Assembly (NCBI GenBank): GCA_003427395.1
Contig: BFEA01000103.1
Coordinates: 2,716,792 to 2,742,164, forward strand
Reading direction: 5' to 3'
Source of the DNA: Chara braunii
Lineage: Eukaryota > Streptophyta > Charophyceae > Charales > Characeae
DNA length: 25,373 bases
The position numbers and the translations under genes are program-made. Position 1 is the first letter of the stretch. Every line of letters starts with the position of its first letter. The notes beneath the pieces were generated by a model. It was not told where the DNA came from, did not search any database, and was given only the letters and a program-made list of their open reading frames with translations. Positions 17,380 to 25,373 of the stretch are shown in pieces.

Positions 17380-18400
17380 CCGATGTCGAGCGCATCGGTC
17401 CGGCACCTTATAAGGCAGCGCAGGACCCTCCCGTCCGCGTCACGCAGAAGTTGGTTTTAATCCTTCGTCGCGAATATACATGGAGCTTCCGCAAGCCGCT
17501 CCGGCCGAGTACGCCATCCATACCTCCCGCGAGCCCCTACGACATGATAAGGCCTACGCGAGGCACACCTTGCCTCCACCTTACGGGAGTTGTCACCTCC
17601 CTTCGGTGGGCGTATTCCCGCCGAGCTACCAGTCCACAGTACGAAAGCTAATCAGTTGCAATCGCAGAGGTCGACTAGCCGAGGGCGTTTCTCGTTCGCT
17701 GTAGCATAGGGGGTACGCGCGGTCATACGCCTATATCGGACCCGCACGTGAACTGACGTCTTGGGGAGCTGAAGTCCCAAGCGCGACCCGTCATCGGTCG
17801 ACTAGGACGTATCCCACTCGCCACGCGCACACCACTCTACAAAACGCAAAAATAAATAACACACACATACACTAAAAATAACGCGACAGCACTCCTAGTC
17901 CCTTCGGCGTCTATCCCATAACTTTCCAATGCGGAAATCGGATAGGCGCCGCGTGCGAGACTTGATGTAAAACCGCGCGGATGCAGGGCTAACTCATATC
18001 AACTCGCAATCATGCAAACGTACGCAAGCAGTCGCAATGATGGCGTACTATGTAGTACCCATACTCATGCGATCCTCGTTAATCTCAAGGGTCGCGTTCG
18101 ACACTCAAGTGTCGGCTGACACGCGCTTTTGAGGGTTAATCTCTCAACGCTGGACAACCGCCAAACGCGGTTAACCGCCAAACGCGGTTGAGAACCACAC
18201 CCTCTTCTGCACCCTGCGGAGAGTGGGTGGTACACAGGTTCATACATGTGGTGACAGTTGTCTCTTATCGCCCTGGAGACCAACTCCTTTTTCTAGGGCT
18301 TGGAGATAAGTTAAGGGGTTTGACTTTGACGGCTGCCACGGACTACAACGTCCAACTATAAAAATCTCTAAAAAGCAAAGGATAAAAGAGGGTCTTCCTT
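17380..18400 (+). repeat. Conserved left end of copy B
   Basis: It aligns with 2959-3990. Differences often respect stems: after the terminal hairpin, B reads GGTCC..CCTTATAAGG..GGACC where A has GGTCC..CACC..GGGACC, and the wobble in the terminal stem sits at a different pair. No protein frame is conserved. Confidence 0.6.
18156..18189. repeat. Tandemly duplicated 17-bp hairpin
   Basis: AACCGCCAAACGCGGTT occurs twice head to tail (18156-18172 and 18173-18189). Each is a perfect 6-bp stem with a 5-nt loop. Copy A has one such hairpin at the same place (AACCGC-CAAGC-GCGGTT, about 3740). A whole hairpin has therefore been duplicated in B. Confidence 0.85.
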
Positions 18401-19169
18401 TTCTTTCAAGCCATAATCTGGTTAACCCTTGCGCACAATAACGGTAAACCGCGAGCATACCCGAGGCACATATAGATATATACATAAGGTTTATTTATAT
18501 AGGACGATCACTTCTCACAGTCACAGTGGGACTCCTCTCAGTCATATATGTATGTAATCGCAGGCAGTCACATCGAGAGTCCGAACCACAAACATATTTG
18601 CAATCACATCAAAGATCCAACAAAACTCCACGCACTACACGGGGTCAACTTCAACCATTCTCTATGCTCATACCCCTTGCTTTAGCCATACAGACCTCAC
18701 TCTTGTTTAACTCCCCAAAATAAATACTCAGTACTTTTGTTAAATAGTCATTCAATAAATTTCGGGTGAAAATATAATGAAACAAATCAAACCATAGGGC
18801 TAAAGCCTTTAGGTTGAGTGACAAGAGTGGATTGGAGTTGAATCGCAAATCGACGAACCGGCAACCGACCTGTTATCAGTGATAACAGAAGATGTTCCTT
18901 GTAGGATCAAGCTGAATCTAACCCAAATCCCGAACCAATACGATCAAGGGGACCTGTAACACAAGACAGACAAATCCCCAAGCTAGATCTGTAAGTCAAT
19001 GGAGAATAATCTCCATATCACGATCTCACTCAAGAATCATTCTACCTAACTAAGTCTAAGTCTACCCCTAAACAAGTGCTCAAAGCAAATGTAGACTAAT
19101 GACAGAATTTCCCCTATATTCAGGGTGCATCGCTAGAATCGTCACCTGTTAAAATATAATCTATTTCCT
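18401..19169 (+). other. Copy B interior, moderately conserved, non-coding
   Basis: This part is the homologue of about 3991-4734. It keeps AGGACGATCACTTCTCACAG and the CTGTTATC-AGT-GATAACAG palindrome near 18871. No gene seen. Confidence 0.55.
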
Positions 19170-19490
19170 TTAAAGTAAGAAAATTTCGACAGCGCTTCCC
19201 GTAGGAAAAGTGTCTTTCCAGAATTTATATCAGCCTGAATATGAAACCAGAAATAGTCTTTGACTTTCCAATGTCCAATTTTGTCTAACTCCCTGAATTA
19301 ACAAAAAATTTGGCAGCACTCCCTTTAGAAAAGGAGACTTTCTAGATATTTATTAAGACATATATGAACTTTGAAAAGTCAAAAATTGACTAACTCCTTG
19401 GATTTTTAGAAATTTTGGCAGCGCCTCCCGTAGAGAAAGTAACTTACCAAAATCTATACAAAGCCAAGTATAACAAATGATATCAGAAAA
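19170..19490 (+). repeat. Tandem array, three ~123-bp units (copy B)
   Basis: The AAATTTCG(A/G)CAGCGC or AAATTTGGCAGCACTCCC anchors start near 19180, 19303 and 19409, with steps of about 123 and 106 bp. It is homologous to the five-unit array at 4735-5330. Confidence 0.8.
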
Positions 19491-19752
19491 TGCAAAAATC
19501 GATCTAAGTAAAGAAAACTATCACAGAAAATGCAGGAAATGAATCTAACTTTTATCGCTCTAGCACGTGGCGAGCTTCTAAAGCAATGACCTGTCAAACT
19601 GAAACTCAGACTAAGAAGCAATCTCACTCAGTCTCATGCAGGCCAAACCACAGAGGTAAGTACTCTCACCATCCCCAAGTCAACTTAGCAAACAATAGTT
19701 CATAGTCTTTCAATGTTTTAGCCCTTTATACCCAGCTTACATAAGGCATAAG

Positions 19753-20690
19753 GTCAGGACACCCAAACTTATGGAATGTACCTTACTTAGCCAGGCATAA
19801 AGTCAGGTCACCCTAACTTATGGCATGAACCTAACTTAGCCAAAGTATACACAAACACAGGGCACAACAACTTTTTTCTTCTTTGGGCATATGACTAGGT
19901 CATTCTAGTCGCCCTGAACTGTTTAAATAGTCAAATGATATATCTCTCTCTGACCTTAATCTTCAAAGTGGGCATAGGACTGAGCCATTCATCTTCGAAA
20001 CAATGCTCAACCGACCCAAGTTACCTTCAGTTATACTTTTAGTTGTACTCTCTTCAGATTGTGATACGCTATAGTCAGACCACCTAAACTTATAAAACAA
20101 CCTGATTAGCTCGTTCATAAATAGAATAATAACAGAGTATACCCAAATTATAACCTTTGGGTTCCAACATGTGCGGACTTCGAGTCAAACCACCTGAACT
20201 TACAGAATAGTCTGGCTCTCTGCCTGATTCGTTTCTTTCTGATTTAAATTGTGCGTGGCATTGGGCTGGACCACTTGAACTTACAGAACAGTCTGCCCTT
20301 TGTCAAATTCACTTTCTCAAAATAAAACAGGAAGAGGCTGAGCCACCTAAACTTATAGAATAGCTCAGACCTCATCATTCAGGGACAAAAGAAACTGAGG
20401 AAAACCCAAGATAAACAAGGCGATCAAGGCACCTGAACTTACAGAACGTGCTTGGTCCCTGAAAAGTCATCCACAATCAACCCTCCCAAGTCAGAGCAGT
20501 CAGGCCACCTAAACTTATAGAACAGTCTGACCCTCCACGCAAATCTTAGCACTGGGTCTCTCCAAACTTATGGGGACTTCCCAGCCACCAGAGCAATTAG
20601 ACCCCCTAAACTTATAGAAGGGTCTGACGCTCCACTCAAGTCAGAATGAGCATAGCGCTGAGTCTCCCCAAACTTATGGGGACCTCCCAG
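19753..20690 (+). repeat. Hairpin minisatellite with a switched loop (copy B)
   Basis: About eleven units have the centre CCACCTAAACTTATAGAACA or close variants, including near 20074, 20184, 20263-20298, 20336-20372, 20425-20457, 20499-20532 and 20599-20625. Two shorter variants (CCAAACTTATGGGG) lie at 20552-20586 and 20657-20690. Stems vary with matching partners: GGGC..GAC/GTCTGCCC, CTGAGC/GCTCAG, GTCAGGC/GTCTGAC (wobble) and AGACCC/GGGTCT. One unit at about 19978-20016 still has the copy A type loop (CCATTCATCTTCGAAACAATG-like), at the position homologous to unit three in A. Confidence 0.8.
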
Positions 20691-20954
20691 CCTTAACGAC
20701 CCTTTCAAATCTCATGCAAATCAGCCTTCCATCCTGCCTTTTCCAGATGCAATTTCTTTTAACAATCTGCCTTCACACAATCAATAAGCTGAAACTGAAC
20801 TTAAACAGACATTCCGTTTACTTAATTTGATTCAGCGTCCTGAAAGTCAAACAAAGGTCAACGTAAGGCTGCACACCATATACTCAGTCAACGATGCAAT
20901 GGGTAATACAGATAGGGGTTATAACTGGGTTTATAGAAGGAATGCAATGGTAAC

Positions 20955-21290
20955 CTATCTGTTCCCTGCCTCCAGAACTCCTCCTGAGTTCCGACAGAGC
21001 TCCCGCAATCGGTGGGTGAACTCCCCACAGAGTCTTGCTGCGGTCCTACGGGTTGCAATCCCGCCTGCCGCCTTCCTCTTGGAGCCAACAGACCAGACTT
21101 AGAGTAAGAAGGGCAGAAAGAGTGGTTTCAGACGCTCGAGATACAAGAGAGGGACAACAGGAGAGGGCCTTGTTGCCTTGAATCGCCTGAGGGCCCCGCA
21201 ATGGCAGCCAAATGCAACAACCGCTTGGTCATCCTGAAGCCCAACTGTCAGTCGAGGACTCTCTGACAACTCCCTTGGCTGCCACTTCAT
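20955..21290. repeat. Block shared with copy A (6570-6905)
   Basis: A well-conserved island between diverged sequence, including CTCCTGAGTTCCG, CGGGTTGCAATCCCGCCTGC and GCCTGAGGGCCCCGCAATGG. It has no conserved plus-strand frame. Function unknown. Confidence 0.55.
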
Positions 21291-22250
21291 TTGGTAGAAT
21301 GGTCAGCCTACTGACCAACGATCAATTCAACATCCCGTGACTGGCCTGCTGCTGCTTTACCCAGCAATAGGCGGTGTTGCCTGTTTGAAGGGCGAGTCAG
21401 CAGCTTTTTGTAGCCCGCATCTCATCACACCACCCAATCAGACGGTCAAGGCACCCTCAGCAAGGCTAGTATACCGACCTGCTGCTTACACTCCATTTGT
21501 TCACCTTGGGGTTGACCAACACTCTAACCCGCAGGCAATCCTGCAGCCCTTCCCAAATGCACAACAGCATCACTCACGTACTAGCAAGCTACTGCAGTAG
21601 TTTCCCCTACTGCATTCCTTCCTCAAAAACAGGATGGCCGCATCAATGCCCAACCGTAATGCCTTGGATAGTGGTAGCCTCTTCGTGGCCAGCCTAGTCT
21701 AGTCAGTCAACCTTTGTCGTCACGACAACTGCAGCCCAAACCTTCGGTGGAGCCTCCAACTCGCATCCGGCCCCCTCACTGTTCTGCTTGACGATCGGAT
21801 GGACCATGCTCAGGTTAACAGGTAAGTAACCAACCCTGCTGCCGATCCCCTGCTACATTCGTATGTAGCCCAACTTTCGGTCCATCTCGCATAGCCAGAC
21901 TTGTATGGTACACAGTCTCTCCCCGTCTTGTGTTTCCAGCTCACGGTTTTTTCACTAACGCACGGAGAGTCGTCCTTCTACTGAGACATAGAAGGCACAC
22001 GCTGCTCTCACCCTGAAGCTCTCGTCACCTTCAACTCGGTAAGTACTTCGCCTCTTCCTATGGCACATAGCAGCCCTCTAAGGCATAACTGCACCTGGCC
22101 ATTGACCCGGCCAGGTTCGCCTAAACTCCGACAGGACGTAAGTCGCAAATCGAAGCAAAACGACGAACGGGGAAAGGGCGTGGGGATGAGCCCCACAACC
22201 CCGACAAGCAGCAGCGTCCGTCCTTCGCAAGGTAAGTAAGAATCCGGATG
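21291..22250. other. Copy B specific interior with splice-donor-like words
   Basis: No counterpart to this stretch was seen in copy A. GGTAAGT, a consensus 5' splice donor, occurs three times on the plus strand (21821, 22038, 22231) within about 420 bp. Short open frames (for example 21337-21600) are Pro/Gln-rich without a domain. It could be a captured gene fragment, but no protein is recognised. Confidence 0.35.
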
Positions 22251-24541
22251 AATCTTCTTCTAGAACGTGGAAGTATACATCACTCTTCCACTTGTTCCTT
22301 CCCCGCGCAGCCATTCCTGTTCTATACCTCCTATCCCACTGATTCTCTTCGCAAACTAGCATCACATCAAAGTTCGCATTACATTAAAAACCCCAAACAC
22401 ACTATCTCCCATTCAAGTATCGCTGAGGATCGAAGGACACGTTCTGTTGTCTTCCCGCCATTTCTACTGATTGACATACCTCCACGCAACCGATCTCCCT
22501 GTTTACTCCTCCTGCACTCAGTTTCACACTCATCTAAGCTCATATTCGGGGTCGCTGGCCCCGAAAACACTAAACAGGAATCCTTGTTTGCCCGTTTCTT
22601 ATCAAGAAACGGGCCCGAAATCATTTCCCCCGCTCCTTCTGCCATCTCCATAGCTCCGCGCGGCACATCCTTCATCTAATTTCTATCTTACTAACCTATA
22701 GCCAAATCTGGCTTTACAGTCTAACTCGCAATTACAAAAAACCTCTATTTCGCAACTCCACCCGCCTGATTTCGTTCGAAAATGTATGATATATGCATTT
22801 CCCTCCCCTCTTCTTCTTTACTCCTCGCCATAGCTGGGCGCACTGACTTCCTCAACTAAGTCTAATTCTACTGACTCATTTCTAAAACTGAAGCTGCTAT
22901 CACGCTCGCCCGGCCCTCAAACCCCCAAAACGCTTCTTGGTTCGCCCGATTTTGTCAAGGATCGGGCGAACTAAGAGATCTCTAGCCCGCCTTGTTCCCT
23001 GTTTTGCCACCACGGTTTACGAATGAATCCGGCGCCAATCGCGTCCGGGTGCATTCCCTCTTTTTGCACCCACACCTCACTCATCTCTGCTGGATCGTCC
23101 TTATCTTTATCGTTCTTACTCCTCCTCTCTCCCATACCTGAGCTTCCGCCACCTCTCCGCCACCTCCCTACGCGGAATGCACCCGGCGTGCTAACCCGTC
23201 CGGGTTCACTCCACTTTTATCCTCCACTACCGCTAGCTCACCACTCGGTAGTAGCCCCCCCCACAACACTCTAGCATCGACCGCCCGGCCCGCTGCTGTA
23301 GATTAGCCCGTCGTTGCTCAGCGCTGCCCGACCAGCCCCACCGCACTCCCTTCTGCTGCTCGTCTCGCTCTATACTCCACTGCGCTGTGCCTGCTTGCTC
23401 CGCTTGCCCTCTCTTTCCTCGGTCCGGCTGTACCCGACGCAGCGGCCTGCCCGACAGCTTTCGCCTCTGAGGGGAACCGATGAGGGCCTCGGCCGCCAGC
23501 CGGTTCTCAAGTCTTTCGCCCCAACGCCCGAGCCCAACCGATGGTCCGCCCGTCATCGTTGCTGTCGGCCCTGCCACAGTCTCCGCGTGTTCACTCCGCT
23601 CAGGCGGAGTGCTGCACCCCCTCGGCCCCCCTACGGTCGAGCTTTCTCACAGGTAGGCGGGTTGCGGAATCAGGGGCACAGGGCCGCTGCAAAGCCTGCA
23701 GCGCGCGTCAAGATTAAGCAAGCCCCGGTGCATCTCTTGGTGGTTGTAGCCAATATCCCAACGAGTACTTTGAAGACCGAAGTGAAGAAGAGTTTCACAG
23801 GTGAGCTTACTGCCGCGGCCTTCCCACAGTACCCCAGACCTCCCACGGGCATGGTCCATACACAGACCCTCTCACGCAGGCCCCTCTCAGCTACGGCGTG
23901 TGATGGACCGTGGGCACCGACCCGTATCAATCTCGAGTTGTAGCCCCACAGGCTTGCTCGACGTACTCTCCGTCCCCCTCCTACTCCAAACTATCGGCGC
24001 TCTCTAAGTAAGAGCGAGGGAAGCCATGACCACGGACCCTGCCAAAGGCGGCACGTGCCCCAGGTCCTCGACCAACGGGACGCCGGGGCAAAGATAAATA
24101 ATAATACGGACGTTTAGACAATAAACTATCCAGAAAACCTTAATCGTCAGAATATACGAATTCGAGGAGAGTGAAAATGTTAACACCCTCCTGAAACTGC
24201 CGACGGCAAAGCCAAGGGGACTATTCCCCCCGGGCCCTCAACCCCTCAATCCCTTCGCGCTATTCTGATACTCCCGCGTTGTCGTCGCTCGTTCTCGATC
24301 CCTGAATCTCCTTGATGAAAATCGAATGTCATAACCGCTAATGCTAGGCCCAAGTCTAGGTTCAGCTCTGACAGAAGCCTAAATAAACGGACGTCGTGCG
24401 ACGCGCGGGCCTACCGAAGACGCTTCAAAACCTCCTTGTTGTCGATGTCGTTCGCCGTACGTACACATAGGCCATAGGCAAGCACATTAATCAACGAGAC
24501 ATAATTTTTTTAATCCCTGTGTAATCAGAAAAAAAAATTCT
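22251..24541. other. Copy B right interior, hairpin-rich, GC-rich centre, no gene
   Basis: Perfect stems lie at 22590-22600/22604-22614 (GCCCGTTTCTT) and 22940-22950/22961-22971 (GTTCGCCCGAT). Others lie near 22547 (TTCGGGG/CCCCGAA), 23027 and 23177. From about 23270 to 24000 the sequence is GC-rich, which creates long chance open frames (a 209-codon plus-strand frame at 23314) with no domain. It corresponds loosely to 7900-9190 in copy A. Confidence 0.45.
22940..22971. repeat. CCCGAT-type hairpin, perfect 11-bp stem
   Basis: GTTCGCCCGAT pairs exactly with ATCGGGCGAAC across the loop TTTGTCAAGG. Two relatives in copy A (8066-8097 and 8293-8328) have the same inner CCGAT/ATCG core and a similar 10-nt loop, but different outer arms that remain paired. 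Confidence 0.8.
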
Positions 24542-24768
24542 GGCCGGCGATCTCGCCGACCCTTCAATCATCAACAAATAATAGAACACGCGGGCCTAAA
24601 AAATCCACGCGCCCATACACTCTTTATCCTAGTCAACCATCCGGTCAGCCTTGACCACAGACGCAATCGTGCCTCGTGCATAATACTTAATTTTTAAACC
24701 AAAGCTATTTTCTGCCACTTGCAAAAACCAGGGCGGATACCCTTGTAAGGGTATTCGCGCCGACACCG
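24542..24768 (+). repeat. Conserved right end of copy B with terminal palindrome
   Basis: It aligns with 9222-9446. The stem GGCCGGCGA/TCGCCGACC sits at 24542-24561. The 26-bp near-palindrome at 24733-24758 is identical to the one at 9411-9436, although the surrounding sequence has diverged. Terminal GACACCG lies at 24762-24768. Confidence 0.7.
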
Positions 24769-24817
24769 AGACCTGCCAGTAGTTGTGCCTCCCTTTCTTA
24801 TCGTCCCCCACCCTTAC

Positions 24818-24881
24818 ATCAGGTCACCAGCAAAAGGAAAAAAATAAAAAAACCATTTTTTTCTTTTGCTGATGACCTGAT
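24818..24881. repeat. 64-bp fold-back hairpin
   Basis: The left arm begins ATCAGGTCACCAGCAAAAG and the right arm ends CTTTTGCTGATGACCTGAT. About 28 bp pair with one or two mismatches around a short A-rich loop. It lies just outside the right end of copy B. It could be a tiny MITE or a hairpin formed by replication slippage. Confidence 0.85.
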
Positions 24882-25108
24882 TTAACGTCCACTTAGACTG
24901 CAGCCAGATACATTCCCCAGTTGTACAGAGGACATATGATGGACCTCTACTGACCACTTGTACCAAAGACAAAAAATACGGCAGTGAATCTACCCAGGTT
25001 CTAGCGGGAAATTCATTCTCCCTTAGTAGTGGAGGGATGCGACGGTTACATCCAATACACGAATCCCACAGACGACCTTAAACCACAAGTACCTGGCCCA
25101 GCTATCGA

Positions 25109-25156
25109 GTCCGAGCCTCGGCCGACCGGTACGCCGATCCGTACCGAGGCTCGGAC
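25109..25156. repeat. Nested perfect hairpin, 13-bp stem
   Basis: GTCCGAGCCTCGG (25109-25121) pairs exactly with CCGAGGCTCGGAC (25144-25156). The 22-nt interval contains a second stem, CGGTACG/CGTACCG, so the whole folds as a near-continuous hairpin. It is not followed by a T run, and no gene lies beside it. Confidence 0.85.
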
Positions 25157-25269
25157 TACCGGGCGCAGGCATCCCGAACGTTGGCCTGAAAGGTACGAAA
25201 AAAACGGAAAAAAAAAACGAAACAGCAAAAAAAAACAACAAAAAAAAAGAAATAAGAAAAACGAATGGG

Positions 25270-25310
25270 TTCATTCCCGCTTTGCATCGGAAAAGCAAAG
25301 CCGGAATGAA
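25270..25310. repeat. 16-bp inverted repeat
   Basis: TTCATTCCCGCTTTGC (25270-25285) pairs with GCAAAGCCGGAATGAA (25295-25310) with one mismatch. TTCCCGCTTTGGCAC follows as a partial direct copy of the arm. It is preceded by an A-rich stretch (about 25197-25263). Confidence 0.75.
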
Positions 25311-25323
25311 TGTTCCCGCTTTG

Positions 25324-25327
<4 letters not shown>

Positions 25328-25373
<46 letters not shown>
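25328..25373. repeat. (AG)n microsatellite running off the window
   Basis: At least 23 AG repeats without interruption to the last base. Confidence 0.99.

Larger units (their letters stand above)
17380..24768 (+). mobile_element. Large non-coding element, copy B
   Basis: Second copy of the 2959-9446 element, 7.4 kb, same orientation. It starts at CCGATGTCGAGC (hairpin CCGATGT-CGAGC-GCATCGG) and ends at GACACCG. AGA flanks both sides (17377-17379 and 24769-24771), supporting the same boundaries as in copy A with a 3-bp duplication. No transposase or RT frame is visible. It differs from A in having three instead of five 123-bp units, a different loop in the hairpin array, and unrelated interior segments. 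Only 116 bp separate it from the PLE target copy. The family is unassigned. Confidence 0.65.

Noticed and set aside
23314-23943. 209-codon plus-strand frame with an RRM-like stretch (VVVANIPTSTL)
   Set aside because: It is GC-rich and low in complexity. A single short resemblance without the second RNP motif is not enough.

Overview
The window is eukaryotic repeat DNA with no recognisable host gene. It shows no operons, no bacterial-type gene spacing and no tRNA or rRNA. It contains long homopolymer and (GA)n tracts, nested transposons and retroelement remnants. The one well-preserved element is a Penelope-like retroelement (PLE) with the permuted order GIY-YIG endonuclease then reverse transcriptase (RT), and a CxC motif between them. 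That order is known from the Chlamys clade (green algae, spike mosses, slime molds) and the animal Naiads. A green-lineage host, perhaps a large-genome streptophyte (charophyte) alga, is my best guess, but this is inference.

Layout: 1-2958 has no gene. It holds an AT-rich stretch and five degenerate copies of a repeat (1634-2720). 2959-9446 is a 6.5-kb non-coding element (copy A) and 17380-24768 is a 7.4-kb relative (copy B) in the same orientation. Their ends are alike: about 1 kb on the left, and about 230-260 bp on the right ending in an identical 26-bp near-palindrome. Both fit the same boundaries with a 3-bp target duplication (ACC in A, AGA in B). Their interiors are packed with short hairpins, a 123-bp tandem repeat (five units in A, three in B) and an array of 30-50-bp hairpins whose stems change together on both sides while the loop stays constant. 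The loop sequence differs between A and B.

9447-10967 holds poly(A) and poly(T) tracts, a tandemly duplicated 83-bp imperfect palindrome and a LINE C-terminal zinc-finger fragment (minus strand). 10968-17258 is a full-length PLE on the minus strand, with 600-bp direct pseudo-LTRs and a GGGGA target duplication. Read 5' to 3' on its own strand it has: pseudo-LTR; a Gag-like region (CCHC knuckle, charged coiled coil, SAP-like motif, acidic tail); the GIY-YIG endonuclease; the RT; degenerate partial pseudo-LTR repeats; pseudo-LTR. A 385-bp MITE-like element is inserted between the Gag-like and endonuclease parts. Removing the inserted 393 bp (element plus one target copy) leaves Gag-like body, endonuclease and RT in one reading frame, interrupted only by six TGA codons and ended by TAG.

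The two things most worth following up are the Gag-EN-RT PLE with its TGA-only interruptions, and the paired A/B elements with covarying hairpin arrays. All identities and alignments were made by eye.
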